Positions 34,811 through 45,102 of a stretch of DNA of 64,000 nt are shown in pieces (position 1 is the stretch's first letter; each line of letters starts with the position of its first letter). Both the position numbers and the translations under genes were made by a program. The DNA lies in contig CAVPVD010000007.1 in the NCBI GenBank assembly GCA_963709155.1, positions 2,294,001 through 2,358,000 of the forward strand, read 5' to 3'. Below the pieces are notes generated by a model, which was not told where the DNA came from, made no database searches, and was given only the letters and a program-made list of their open reading frames with translations. The stretch is from Bog-159 sp963709155. Lineage in GTDB: Bacteria > Acidobacteriota > Terriglobia > Bryobacterales > Bryobacteraceae.

Positions 34811-37800
34811 CTACTGCGGCGCGTTGATCACGATGGTGGTCGCCAGACTCGGGTTGTGAATGTTCGTCGATGGATCGCTAACCAATCCGTTGAAATCCAC
34901 AAGGACCGGGAATACTCCGTTGGGGAAGCCCGTGGGCGGTTGGCCCGGATTTGACGGGATGACGGCGTTGATCTGCCACAGGCCCACATAGCAGGGCGCC
35001 AGCCCGGAGTACGTGACCTTGGCGATCGTAGTGCCAATAATCACCTCGGGCTCGGGCCCGGTTGTAAGGGCGCCACAGTCCGCCTGGCCGTCCGCCGGCG
35101 GAGCGGAGTTCAATGCCGACCCCTGCCCCGTGAGGAAGAGTTGGATCGTAGATCCCGGGTCCGCCGGATGAGCCGTGCCGTTCACCGTGTTATCGCACGC
35201 ATTGTTCACCAGGTTGCAGTTCAAGGCGGCCACCTGGCCGGGCGCCGGCGTCTGCCCGTTGGGGTTGTTGCAAGGCGCGGCGCACGACTCGATGAAGAAG
35301 GCCGGCGCGGCCGAGTTCATGGCCAGGGTTCCGCTTGCCACTACTTGCGAAGTCGTCGGATTGACCACTTCCAACTGCGCCGTTCCCGATGTTGGAGCTT
35401 CCCACGGAACCACAAAGTTAATTTGCCCCGAAGCCACGTAAGTGAGCGGCGAGAACGCAAATCCCTGAGTGAACGGTTGACCGGAAGGCTGTCCGTTCGG
35501 GGGGCACGTGGTCCCCGCCGGGCAGCTTACCAGCACTTGTACGCCGCCCAAGGTAGTGGGCACCGGCAGAACATAGTTGCTGGTGGCGGTCACCGGAAGC
35601 GATAGCCCGGCGTACGGGAACAAGGACCCATAAGCGCCCGGCGCAAGATAGTAAGGTTGCTCGAGCAATCCACCTACATCGCACCCCATGGCGCAAACGA
35701 AACTGGCGCCGTTGGTGGCCGTCAAAGCCGGATAGTGGACCGCCACGCGGTTTGAGGTGTCGGCCACATAAAGAGCGCCGAAACTGTCCTGCGTGATGGC
35801 TAAGGGCGGGTATTGGCAAAGGCTTCCTCCGCAAGTGATGGACGGACCCGTCACTTCCGCCGCGGGCATGGTCAGCGATGCGGTATTGCCGGTCACCAAT
35901 GGGTTGGGAACCGGGTACCGGGATATGCCGTAATTAGAATCGCCCACCCAGATATCGTTTTGGTAGCCGGCCACCGTATTCTGATTCACCCAGATAGCTT
36001 GCGGCGAGTTCAGCCCCGTGAAGGTATTGATGGGCGTGTCCGTGGAACCGCTCGAGGGAATATTGAACACCTGGATCTGATTGTGCCGGGTGTCGGCCAC
36101 GTAGACTTCCGCGATGGAATCCTCGGCGATATGGTGCGGCGAATTCAGCACTGAGGTACCTGTGGAGGTGAAATCCGGTTGCCCGAAGACCGTGGATGCC
36201 GTCTCGCCATTCTGGGTGGTGCTGTCGATTTGGAAGAGCAGAACACGATTGGCGGCTTCGTCGGAAACCAGCAATCCGCGCGCCGGGTCGAACACCAGTC
36301 CGTAAGGAAATACCATCACGGCGGGTCCGGCCTGCGGATTCGAGATTCCGGTGAAGGCGCTTTGGCCCAGCACCAGGTTGGCTTGCTGGGCGGAGTTTCC
36401 GGACGCAAAGGGCGCCGGGAATCGCAGCACGCGTCCATTCGACGAGTCGGCCACATAGAGATCGCCGCTGCCCGGATCGACCGCCAAGCCCGTGGGATAG
36501 CAAAGGCTGGATTGCGTGGGCTGCCGCGGCAGCGCCTCGGCCGCCGGATTCGTAACGCCGCCATAATTACAGATCCCGGTATTCAGGTCGATCTGCCCAA
36601 TCGCGATGCTGGCCTGCACGCCGGGTCCTATTCCACGCGCGTCGGCGAATCCCAGCACGCGGTTGTTGTTGGGATCGGAAATGTAGAGGTGCGGGGTGCC
36701 GGAACTGGAATCGACCGCAATCCCCGCGTCCCAGAAACCCGCCGAAGCGGAACCAAAATCGAATTCCTGGCCGTGGATACTGTTGGGGCTGTTATAAGGG
36801 AAGCCGCTTTGCCCGAGCACCACCGTGGCCGCGGCGGCTTGCCCAGCGTTCGGATAGACCAGCACCCGCTGGTTGCGCGTATCCACCACAAAGAGATCCG
36901 TACCGGCGATGGCCGCCGCGGACGGGTCCCAGAGGGTCGCGATGTTCGTGCCGTTGCTGCTGAAGGAGGCCTGCGGGTTGCCGTTGTTCGCCGAACTCGT
37001 GGTGAAATTGGTAAGGCTGGATCCCTGGCCCAGCACCGCGATCGCGACTGGCGGCGGATTAGCGTAGGACGTGCTTGGGGAGGTCAACGTCCAGTCCTTG
37101 CTGCTGAAGGAGTCGAAGAGCAGCACGCGGTTATCGCCCGAGTCGACCACGGCGGGACCGTTGTTGATCATCACGATTCCGTTCGGACTGGACAGCGTGC
37201 TAGCGGTCGCGGTGGCGGGCGTCGGGCTGACGATGCCGGCGAAACGGCTTGCCGGAGGTCCATTGGGCACACCCACGCCCGAAACTTCAGATGGGGAGAA
37301 GACCACCATGCGGCTTAAGCCGTCGGTGACGAACATATTCCCGGTGGAATCGAAAGCCACGCCCGAAGGGATGTAGAGGACGTTGCGATCGGTCTGGCCG
37401 GATGGTCCCGTGACCTTGGTGAAGCTCGGCTGGCCGATGACCAGGTCGGCGGATGGGTCCGCGGCGCCGGATGTCAACGAAGCGGCGGGAAATCGGAGCA
37501 CCCGGCTGTTGCCCGCGTCGACGACGAACAAATTGCCGGAGCCGTCCATGGCCACCGAGGCGAGGTAGGGCCCGCTGCCGCCAGGGCAACCGCCATAGAG
37601 GCACAGGGTCTGCGCGGAGATCGCGCCGCCCTGATTGGCTTTGTTCGACGTAAACTTGTCGGGCTGTCCGAGTACGATATCCGGCGCGGCGTTACCACCG
37701 CTTACCGGCGCGGGATACCGCACCACGCGGTTGTTACCGGAATCCACCACGTATAAGTTGCCTTTGGAATCGACCATGAGGCCGGTGGGATAATACAGGC

Positions 37801-38161
37801 CGCCGTTTACGGCTGGGAGCGTCGTGTGCGTGTTCGGCTGGCCAATCACAAAACTAGGCGCCTGTTGGTTGGTCAAGCTCCCGCTGGTGGCGTTTGTCCA
37901 GGCCAATATCCGATGATTGAACGTATCGGCGACATAGAGGATCGGACTGGAGCCGCTGGTATCGACCGCCACGCCCGTGGGGTAATACATGCCTCCGTTG
38001 GCGCTGAAGTCCGGATTGACGTTGGTGATGACCAATTGCTCGGGGGGCGACGTGGGTGGGTGCCCGACCACGCGTGCTGGAACGGGATCCAGGATGATTT
38101 GCGCGTCGGCCACAGCGGCGAACGACAGCGCCAGAAGCGAGTAAATATATAGAGAACGCAT
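34811..38161 (-). CDS. Secreted NHL-repeat protein with TIGR03437-type C-terminal domain
   Basis: 1116 residues with a signal peptide (LYIYSLLALSFAAVADAQ). At least nine NHL repeats follow, each like PTGVAVDTSGSSPILYVADT and NNRVVRYPAP, spaced by 50-70 residues to about 800; they should form beta-propellers. The C-terminus (about 840-1110) resembles the TIGR03437 domain of the S53 protein (VASGQINFVVPWEA, FYSGLAPCYVGLWQINAVIP-like). It contains several Cys-rich stretches. It is probably an extracellular or surface binding protein; the ligand is unknown. Confidence 0.85.
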   Translation of the reverse strand: MRSLYIYSLLALSFAAVADAQIILDPVPARVVGHPPTSPPEQLVITNVNPDFSANGGMYYPTGVAVDTSGSSPILYVADTFNHRILAWTNATSGSLTNQQAPSFVIGQPNTHTTLPAVNGGLYYPTGLMVDSKGNLYVVDSGNNRVVRYPAPVSGGNAAPDIVLGQPDKFTSNKANQGGAISAQTLCLYGGCPGGSGPYLASVAMDGSGNLFVVDAGNSRVLRFPAASLTSGAADPSADLVIGQPSFTKVTGPSGQTDRNVLYIPSGVAFDSTGNMFVTDGLSRMVVFSPSEVSGVGVPNGPPASRFAGIVSPTPATATASTLSSPNGIVMINNGPAVVDSGDNRVLLFDSFSSKDWTLTSPSTSYANPPPVAIAVLGQGSSLTNFTTSSANNGNPQASFSSNGTNIATLWDPSAAAIAGTDLFVVDTRNQRVLVYPNAGQAAAATVVLGQSGFPYNSPNSIHGQEFDFGSASAGFWDAGIAVDSSSGTPHLYISDPNNNRVLGFADARGIGPGVQASIAIGQIDLNTGICNYGGVTNPAAEALPRQPTQSSLCYPTGLAVDPGSGDLYVADSSNGRVLRFPAPFASGNSAQQANLVLGQSAFTGISNPQAGPAVMVFPYGLVFDPARGLLVSDEAANRVLLFQIDSTTQNGETASTVFGQPDFTSTGTSVLNSPHHIAEDSIAEVYVADTRHNQIQVFNIPSSGSTDTPINTFTGLNSPQAIWVNQNTVAGYQNDIWVGDSNYGISRYPVPNPLVTGNTASLTMPAAEVTGPSITCGGSLCQYPPLAITQDSFGALYVADTSNRVAVHYPALTATNGASFVCAMGCDVGGLLEQPYYLAPGAYGSLFPYAGLSLPVTATSNYVLPVPTTLGGVQVLVSCPAGTTCPPNGQPSGQPFTQGFAFSPLTYVASGQINFVVPWEAPTSGTAQLEVVNPTTSQVVASGTLAMNSAAPAFFIESCAAPCNNPNGQTPAPGQVAALNCNLVNNACDNTVNGTAHPADPGSTIQLFLTGQGSALNSAPPADGQADCGALTTGPEPEVIIGTTIAKVTYSGLAPCYVGLWQINAVIPSNPGQPPTGFPNGVFPVLVDFNGLVSDPSTNIHNPSLATTIVINAPQ

Positions 38162-38234
38162 AGGAATTTAGGGGCTGAACCCCTCACTGAGAATACCAGA
38201 TTGGCTCCCGGCGCGGGTCCATCACTGGTACCCT

Positions 38235-39062
38235 TTGCTACACTGGAAATTGAACCCAAACGCTTCCATTCCCCGGCTAAGAGTTTGCGCCGTCAGCTAC
38301 TTGAATACAGTTCCCCTGGTGTGGGGCATGCTGCATGGCGAACAGCAAGGCCTTTTCGATCTCATTTTCCGCGTGCCGGCCGAGTGCGCGGATATGGTGG
38401 CTTCCGGAGCGGCCGAGATGGGGATCATTCCCTCGTTCGAATTGCTGGGGCGGGAATTCGCAACGGTCCCAGGGGTGGGCATCGCTTGCCGGGGCGCGGT
38501 GCGCAGTATCCTGCTGGTTTCCCGAACCCCGGCGGGCCAAATCCGCACCCTGGCGGCGGACTCGAGTTCGCGGACGTCGGTGGCGCTGGCACGCATCGTT
38601 CTGGCGCGCCGTTACGGAGTGGAGCCGGTGGTGGTCAGGCGTGCGCCGGATCTGGCAGGCATGCTGGAGGAAGCCGACAGCGCGCTGATCATCGGCGATC
38701 CGGCGCTGCGCATCGACCCGGAAACCACGCCATTTCATGTCTACGACCTGGGCCGGGAATGGACGGAGATGACCGGGCTGCCGATGGTTTTTGCGGTGTG
38801 GGCGGGCCCGCGCGAATTCGTGACGCCGCAAGTGGCGGCGGTGTTTCAGGCATCGTGTACCTACGGCTTGCGCAGCTTGGACCGGATTGTTCAGGAGGAG
38901 GCTGCCGCGCGCGCTTTCGCGCCCGAACTGGTGGGGCGGTATCTAGGCACGCACATCGTGTTTGAATTGGGCACGGAGGAACGCCGGGGGATGGATTTGT
39001 TCCTCGAATACGCGCGGGAACTGGGCGGCCAGCGCGGTTTGACACCTGCCCGTTCGCTCTGA
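38235..39062 (+). CDS. mqnA: Chorismate dehydratase MqnA (futalosine pathway)
   Basis: 275 residues, normal for MqnA. RLRVCAVSYLNTVPLVWGM at the N-terminus, SGAAEMGIIPSFEL and SALIIGDPALRID are family landmarks. It dehydrates chorismate to 3-enolpyruvylbenzoate, the first step of the futalosine route to menaquinone, in the cytoplasm. The start is uncertain: TTG at 38235 or 38250, both in frame, and neither with a strong ribosome binding site. No other mqn gene is in the window. Confidence 0.9.
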   Translation: MLHWKLNPNASIPRLRVCAVSYLNTVPLVWGMLHGEQQGLFDLIFRVPAECADMVASGAAEMGIIPSFELLGREFATVPGVGIACRGAVRSILLVSRTPAGQIRTLAADSSSRTSVALARIVLARRYGVEPVVVRRAPDLAGMLEEADSALIIGDPALRIDPETTPFHVYDLGREWTEMTGLPMVFAVWAGPREFVTPQVAAVFQASCTYGLRSLDRIVQEEAAARAFAPELVGRYLGTHIVFELGTEERRGMDLFLEYARELGGQRGLTPARSL

Positions 39063-39090
39063 TTAAATAAAGATGTCCGGCCCACCTTGC

Positions 39091-39310
<220 letters not shown>

Positions 39311-39382
39311 GTGCTCCGCGAATGGGTGGTGCCCTACCGGCTACTCTGGAGGCATCCTGGTGCATCTCCCGATCAAGGACAA

Positions 39383-41329
39383 CTACACCTTCACTGCCAT
39401 GAGATCCCGGAGGCGTGCCAATGCACCTCTGATCGTCTCGCCATGCGCGTCGATGGAGTCGATGACCTCTTCGGTGGTCCGCGTATCTACGTCCTTGACC
39501 TCCCGGGGATTCACTGCCCTGAGATCATATACGGCCGCATCGATGGCGTCGGCTTTCGACTGAGCCTCATGTCCGGCTTTCTCGGCGGCGGCGATTTCGG
39601 CACGACACGCATCCATATCAGATGAATCCGCATCGGCCCGGCGCAACGCGGCAAGCCGCTCCTTCGCCATTACGGCTCGCGCCTTTTGCGCTTCGACTTC
39701 CGCAAGGTGTGGTGCCATGTCGCTACGTGCCTTATCGCGACGAGCCGCGAAATCAATTGTCCAGGAGAAGTCGGTCTCCGCCGCAACCGATCCTCTGGCA
39801 GTCAGCGAGCGTGCGAATGTCGGAAAAGACTTTCCCGCGTTTTCCTCCTGCTCCAACCAGTCGCCGACCAGCGTTACGGGCAACTCCGCCTCGTCCAGCG
39901 TCTCGCCCGCGGGGCCGAAGCCAAAATGAGCCAACGTCAGCGGAGTTTTCTTTCCGACCTTCACACGCGAGAGATCGTAGTACCAGATGCGCTCGGTCCT
40001 TTTGCCCTTCGTGAAAAATACAAGGTTGGTCTTGACACCCGCCCCGGCCGCCGAGAAAACGCCGCCGGGAAGGCTGAGAATACACCACAGATCACACTCG
40101 TCCAGCAGTTTGCGCTTGGTCTCAACAAATGCACTTTCGTTCGTGCGATACAGAAAGCCCTCGTCGAGCACGATCCCACACCGTCCGCCGGCCGCACCAT
40201 TGGCAGCGGCGCTCAGTTCGCCAAGGATGTGCTGAACGAAAAGCACTTGTGTCGAACTGGTTTCAAAGCTGTAGTTCTTCTGGGCGTCTTTGCCCTCTTT
40301 GCCGCCGAAGGGCGGATTCGTCAGGATCACATCAAACGTCGAAGGAGCTCCGCTAAACAGAGGATCATACGTCGGCGAGCCCGTCAGCGTGTTCCCGTGC
40401 CAAAGGTTGGGTTGATCTATCCCGTGCAGGATGAGATTGGCAAGCGCAATTGGGAAAACGAGATTCTCTTTTTCCCTTCCGAAAAATGTTTGGCTTTTTA
40501 GGACCGCAAGGTCGGTGGACGCGGCCGCGTCCCCTAACTGCCTGGCCATGAATTCGTATGCTTGCGCAAGAAACCCGCCGGTGCCGCAGCACGGGTCGTA
40601 AACGGTCTCCAAGGGGCCGGGGCCAATCACCTGAACCATCGCCTTGATCACTTGCCTCGGCGTGAAGAACTGACCGCCGTCCGAGTTCTTCTCACCCATC
40701 TTGAGCAGCAGATCTTCGTACACCTGCGAAAGAGTGAAAAAATGATGGTCCGAGCCCTGATCGACGCTTATTTGATGGACGCGGTCGAGGATGTCGCGCA
40801 GGTTGGTCTCTGAATCCACCCGAGTGCGTTCGACTGCCGTCATAATCCGGCCGATCACACGCTGCTTGGGACTGACGGATGGATTGGGAAGCCCATTGGC
40901 TAATACGTCAAGACCATGCATGTACGGCAGGAGCTCTTTATTGATGAAGTTGAAGAACTCGCCGACTTTCCCAGCTTCGAGTTCTTGGCGTTTCCAGCCG
41001 ACCCTCATTCCGTCCGGCGTGAGTGCAGGTGATTTCTCATCGAACGGCGCTGCCCAATCCTGCCATCGAAAGGGCGCGCGCAGAGCGGGCTCGAACGGAT
41101 TCCCGATGGCTTCAGCTTCTTCCCGCGCACGGTCTTCCTGCGCATCCAGTATGCGCAAGAACAAAATCCAGGTCAGCTCAGGAACGTACTGCAGAGCGCT
41201 GGCGCAATTCGAGCGCCGCATGATGTCGCAGATTGATTTCACGAATGACGAAAGTGACTGGGTAGATGAAAACGTTCTCTTTTCGCGCTGAACTATGTCA
41301 CTTACTGGATTCACGGGCTGGCTTATCAC
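39383..41329 (-). CDS. hsdM: Type I restriction-modification DNA methyltransferase subunit HsdM
   Basis: 648 residues from the GTG at 41329 (a TTG just upstream at 41332 is also possible; GGAGG lies 8-11 bases before). The N-terminal HsdM helical domain is followed by the N6-adenine methylase core: the SAM-binding DPCCGTGGFL near residue 250 and the catalytic NPPF in ILTNPPFGGKEG near residue 340. The C-terminal 110 residues are a predicted coiled coil rich in Ala, Glu and Lys. It methylates adenine at the site chosen by HsdS. The 5' end overlaps hsdS by about 30 bp. Confidence 0.92.
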   Translation of the reverse strand: MISQPVNPVSDIVQREKRTFSSTQSLSSFVKSICDIMRRSNCASALQYVPELTWILFLRILDAQEDRAREEAEAIGNPFEPALRAPFRWQDWAAPFDEKSPALTPDGMRVGWKRQELEAGKVGEFFNFINKELLPYMHGLDVLANGLPNPSVSPKQRVIGRIMTAVERTRVDSETNLRDILDRVHQISVDQGSDHHFFTLSQVYEDLLLKMGEKNSDGGQFFTPRQVIKAMVQVIGPGPLETVYDPCCGTGGFLAQAYEFMARQLGDAAASTDLAVLKSQTFFGREKENLVFPIALANLILHGIDQPNLWHGNTLTGSPTYDPLFSGAPSTFDVILTNPPFGGKEGKDAQKNYSFETSSTQVLFVQHILGELSAAANGAAGGRCGIVLDEGFLYRTNESAFVETKRKLLDECDLWCILSLPGGVFSAAGAGVKTNLVFFTKGKRTERIWYYDLSRVKVGKKTPLTLAHFGFGPAGETLDEAELPVTLVGDWLEQEENAGKSFPTFARSLTARGSVAAETDFSWTIDFAARRDKARSDMAPHLAEVEAQKARAVMAKERLAALRRADADSSDMDACRAEIAAAEKAGHEAQSKADAIDAAVYDLRAVNPREVKDVDTRTTEEVIDSIDAHGETIRGALARLRDLMAVKV

Positions 41330-41972
41330 CAAAATGAACTCCTCCGTAGGCGCCTTTAAGGATGCGGCTAGGCAGGCGCTCAATCTCGTTGAGTTGTGCC
41401 CTTGCTGCGTCACGCGCTTGTTCAACGACCTGCAGTTGTGACTTCACTGCGTGGGCTATTGTTTTCTGCGTAGCCAAGTCTGGCATACAAACGTGGAAGG
41501 CTTCCAGCGTCGGCATGTATATAGTCTTGTGTGTTGCTCCGGTCGCGAGACCTCGAAGGTACGTCCGTGAGCAGATCAAGGCGTACATCAGGAACTCGGG
41601 ATCGAGTTCGTCGCTGCAGACCCAGTTGGCAAAGTCCTGGCTTGTCGCCATCGGTGCGGCCATTATGGTCACGAAGCCTACTGATGCCGTTCGTGAAAAG
41701 CACACAGTTCCCCGCGGCAGGACTCGGGCGGCGGAATTCGCAATTCCCAGTTTGTTAGTCCTTAGCTGAGTGGATTCCGCCCAGCGACCATCGAGCATCC
41801 TGATCTCAGTCAGGGAAACCCAGGAGATTTCACCGCCCCACCAGTCGGGCCGAGACCGGCTTGGGGTGTGCCCGCTCTCTAGCCGGGCAACGTCAGCCAG
41901 TTTTATCCACCGCCACCCCTGCGGAGCCATGCCAAAATCTGGCGGTATTGTTACGGGGACCATCTCCTTCAT
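41298..41972 (-). CDS. hsdS: Type I restriction specificity subunit HsdS, half-size
   Basis: 224 residues, about half of a standard HsdS (about 400-450). One target recognition domain is visible: GWRWIKLADVARLESGHTPS, then GEISWVSLTEIR. It is followed by one central conserved helix, ATQKTIAHAVKSQLQVVEQA and ARAQLNEIERLPSRILKGAY. Half-size HsdS proteins work as dimers and recognise symmetrical sites. The start overlaps the hsdR stop by ATGA. The ORF appears intact with a good stop, so it need not be a truncation. Confidence 0.88.
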   Translation of the reverse strand: MKEMVPVTIPPDFGMAPQGWRWIKLADVARLESGHTPSRSRPDWWGGEISWVSLTEIRMLDGRWAESTQLRTNKLGIANSAARVLPRGTVCFSRTASVGFVTIMAAPMATSQDFANWVCSDELDPEFLMYALICSRTYLRGLATGATHKTIYMPTLEAFHVCMPDLATQKTIAHAVKSQLQVVEQARDAARAQLNEIERLPSRILKGAYGGVHFGDKPARESSK

Positions 41973-44404
41973 AGGGCAAACAGCCTCGTCTTGGCGTCGC
42001 GGACAACATCCGCCGGTCGGCCGAGCGTCCTAAGCGCTGCGAGCCCACCAACCCGCTTGATCTCGGGCACTTCCCAGAGCATCTCTGATTCAAGAGCCTC
42101 TGTCCCTCCGGCCCCGAATTGGTGGCCGAAGCCGCGAAGCACGGTGGCAGCGTTCGGATCAATCGATTCGAACCAAGGCGTTTGAGTATCCAAATACGCG
42201 GTCTCGCGTTCCCTCCGCTTCATGGCCCTGGCACGGTATCCGTAGTAGGCAAGTACGTCGAACTGATCGCATTCCACCATCCCTTCCAACTGCCGCACCA
42301 ACTCGGGCGAATACTGCTGTCCCACCAGATGGTCAATCAAGCTGCGCCGTTTCTGCGTCTCGACCCATAGACCGCGGAACTCCCCTAGTGTAGAGGCTTC
42401 GGCGAGCACTCTCCGGACCATCTCCTCGCGGTATTCCTCAATGGGGATGGGGACATCGCGACCAGCGCGGCGTTGCAGAATGAACCGCCCTTGCGGGGTG
42501 ATGCTGACTGCATGTCCCGCCACCATCTCGGGTATGGGGATCGGTTCTCCACCGCCCCCACCCCCCTCTTCACCACCGTCGTCGCCGCCTGGCTTCTTGC
42601 CGCCTGGCCTGGGCGGAGAAGTGATGAAATCCGTGCCGAAAAGGTTGGTAACGCCGGTGTAGTCGTAGAGCCAGAACTTGTACTTCTTCGTCGGTTCGTC
42701 AATCCGGGTTCCACGTCCCACCATCTGGTAGAAGGTGATCGATGATTCGAGGTAACGGAAGAACACAACTGCATTCAGCCGTTCGATATCAACGCCGGTG
42801 GCCAGAAGATCGACGGTGCAGGCGATAAAGCAGCGCTCGCCCGATCCGCGCATCACTTCAATGAGATCGCTACCGCCTTCGGCAGTGCATTTGAAAGCAT
42901 AGTGATCCTTGGGCGGAACTCCTTGCTCCTTGCACCATGCAGCGTAGAGCCGCTGCATTTGCATCGCGACCCGGTCAGCATGCAGGTCTCGAGTGCAGAA
43001 AATGATGACCTTCTGTTCGGGCCCGCCATGCTCACACAGCCGACTGAAAAGATCGGCGCACATTGCATTGATCCGATCCGGAATGATCAGATCGTCGTCA
43101 AAGTTCCGGCCCTGATATTGGTCCTTCAGATCGTCCGGTGCGACGGGCCTACCGGTTCGCGTGTCGATAGGGTGCATCGCAGCCACGTCGTCACGAGTAA
43201 ACGTCTCCCAATCAATCGAGGGCTTCAGCTTGACGATTTCGCACGCTGCAAGGTAACCATCCTCCTGTGCCTCGATTAGCGTGTACTCATAGACGGGTTC
43301 ACCGAAGTAGTTGAGGTTATTCGCCGTGATCTGAACGTCTTCCTCGGTCAGGTGTTTGGAATTCCGCAGTTGACGTGGCGTTGCTGTCAGGCCAATGTGA
43401 ATGGCCTCCGGATTGCGTTTGAGCACTTCCGACCACCGTCCCCAGGCCGATCGGTGACACTCGTCGATCACTATGACCGAGAAAGCATTCTCCGGGTAGT
43501 GCTCCTTGAGAAAGCTCGCGTAGCCATCATCCTCGTCATCGAGTCCGAGCGTCTGATAGGTAGCGATATGGACCTTCGCATTCCTGGCCGCGTTTTCGCC
43601 GCGCTCGTTCTTCACCAGACGGACACTGCCCTTCGGAAACGCCCTCGAAAGCTTGTCGTATGCCTGTTCCCGCAGTTCGTCCCTGTCGCACAGAAACAGC
43701 GCCGGCTTGGTGAGGCGTCCGGCCTCATGTAGGCGCCACAAGAGATTAGCCGCAATGACAGTCTTGCCGGAGCCCGTCGCAAGCGACAGAAGGGCGCGCG
43801 GCGGCTTACCGTTGCGTTCACTTCGTAAAACCTTCTCGAAAGTGGCGCGGATGGCGGCATCCTGGTAGTATCGCGCCTTCGGATATGCGGCACTGTCGGC
43901 CATGAAAAGCATCGCCGCTTCCGGGGAATTTAGATCGATGCCGGTGTCTTTGGCGTAGCGCGCCGTCAAATCGAAGTGCGTCGGAAAATCCGGAAATGGG
44001 AAAGGTCCCGCGGGAAGCTGCTGCGTTTTGTCGAACTCGCCATAGCGGTGTCCGTTCGTCGCGAAAACGTATTGAACATGAAAACGCTGGCACTCAGAGT
44101 ACCCCTTAGCTTGCTGCATTCCCTTTAGTGGATCTTCGGTCTCAGCCTTGGCTTCGATGACGCCAACCGGCAAGGGCTTGGGCGCTCCCGGCATGTGCAC
44201 GCAGAGCAAGTAATCCGTCCGGCCGTTGCCCGCGCGTCTTCTGCCTTTGTTACCGACCGGCTCCACGGGCGCTGGCGTCTCGAGGCGCAGTTTCCAGTGC
44301 TCGTCATAGCCCTTCTGCCGGAGGACCGGGTCGATCAGGTAAAAACGGGTTTCGGCCTCGTTATAGGTGCTTTGCACTGGCATGCCGTATCTGACGATGA
44401 ACAT
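41969..44404 (-). CDS. hsdR: Type I restriction endonuclease subunit HsdR (EcoEI-like)
   Basis: 811 residues. The N-terminal nuclease domain has VGVIEAKAE, the ExK part of the PD-(D/E)xK site. The translocase has Walker A LATGSGKTVIAANL near residue 208, the DECH box VIDECHRSAWG near 311, motif III GLTATPRQ and motif VI QMVGRGTRID. The length and motifs fit the EcoEI/type IB group. A Gly-rich linker (EEGGGGGGEP) precedes a C-terminal domain that would bind HsdM/HsdS. It is the first gene of hsdR-hsdS-hsdM. Confidence 0.93.
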   Translation of the reverse strand: MFIVRYGMPVQSTYNEAETRFYLIDPVLRQKGYDEHWKLRLETPAPVEPVGNKGRRRAGNGRTDYLLCVHMPGAPKPLPVGVIEAKAETEDPLKGMQQAKGYSECQRFHVQYVFATNGHRYGEFDKTQQLPAGPFPFPDFPTHFDLTARYAKDTGIDLNSPEAAMLFMADSAAYPKARYYQDAAIRATFEKVLRSERNGKPPRALLSLATGSGKTVIAANLLWRLHEAGRLTKPALFLCDRDELREQAYDKLSRAFPKGSVRLVKNERGENAARNAKVHIATYQTLGLDDEDDGYASFLKEHYPENAFSVIVIDECHRSAWGRWSEVLKRNPEAIHIGLTATPRQLRNSKHLTEEDVQITANNLNYFGEPVYEYTLIEAQEDGYLAACEIVKLKPSIDWETFTRDDVAAMHPIDTRTGRPVAPDDLKDQYQGRNFDDDLIIPDRINAMCADLFSRLCEHGGPEQKVIIFCTRDLHADRVAMQMQRLYAAWCKEQGVPPKDHYAFKCTAEGGSDLIEVMRGSGERCFIACTVDLLATGVDIERLNAVVFFRYLESSITFYQMVGRGTRIDEPTKKYKFWLYDYTGVTNLFGTDFITSPPRPGGKKPGGDDGGEEGGGGGGEPIPIPEMVAGHAVSITPQGRFILQRRAGRDVPIPIEEYREEMVRRVLAEASTLGEFRGLWVETQKRRSLIDHLVGQQYSPELVRQLEGMVECDQFDVLAYYGYRARAMKRRERETAYLDTQTPWFESIDPNAATVLRGFGHQFGAGGTEALESEMLWEVPEIKRVGGLAALRTLGRPADVVRDAKTRLFAL

Positions 44405-44479
44405 TGATCTTATCGCGTGGCGCGCTTCATTGCCGAGGATTCCGGTTCAAAAACCGTCGAGCCTGCTCCTGATTATCCA

Positions 44480-44852
44480 TCTCACCCAGCGCCGACGAAC
44501 AAGCGGCGAGGGAGCCTGGATCTCGGAAACGGCGGGCATAAAGTGAACCCAACAAGCGCCGCGCCAATGAGATCCGCCACGCAGGGGTGCCCAACAGACA
44601 TACAATAAGCATTCTCGGGGTATTCAGTAGACGCGACTCGAATCTCCTCATTCGCTTGCCGGCAGGAAGCGATCCCAAGAAGCGAATCCGACCCGGGGAG
44701 GCCGTAGAGATGGCACCCGCGCCGTGGGAGACCCATGACGACGATCCAAGGAGAAATTGCGGATGCACGCGCATGACCGGTTCCTGCCGGAATGGTTCAA
44801 CCGTAAGGCGGGTGCCGCCGCCATGCCAAATGTTCCAGGAGAGGATTTTCAT
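44480..44852 (-). pseudogene. Decayed endonuclease/exonuclease/phosphatase-like gene
   Basis: From an ATG at 44852 the minus strand reads MKILSWNIWHGGGTRL, the classic start of a small EEP-superfamily protein, but similarity is then lost. Another frame (44736-44482) has GIASCRQANEEIRVASTEYP, which resembles a later part of the same family. Frameshifts and deletions must separate the parts. No catalytic His-Asp end survives. It lies between hsdR and the secreted-protein gene. Confidence 0.45.
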
Positions 44853-45102
44853 TAGGATCGTACCAAGAACCCGAACGATAGCATGGGTCGCGACAGCGTT
44901 CACTCAAGACGACCCGCGAATCGGTAGCAGGCGACCCTCTGGAGAAATAGTGGCATCGATTTGTAGCTCTTCCATCGAAAATCGAGGCTCTGCGCACGAA
45001 GCACTCCACTCCTTCCGTGGCACGCGGCCGCAGGCCGGAATAAGTAACTACAAGAATAGGACCTGTTGCTACCGATGGTGCCATACGATACTGTGGTGGT
45101 TC

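Noticed and set aside
36179..37318. 379-codon plus-strand frame
   Set aside because: Antisense to the NHL-repeat gene; repeats in it mirror the NHL repeats.
42540..42620. Possible frameshift or repeat in hsdR
   Set aside because: The Gly-rich stretch (GGEEGGGGGG) is a linker in an otherwise continuous reading frame.
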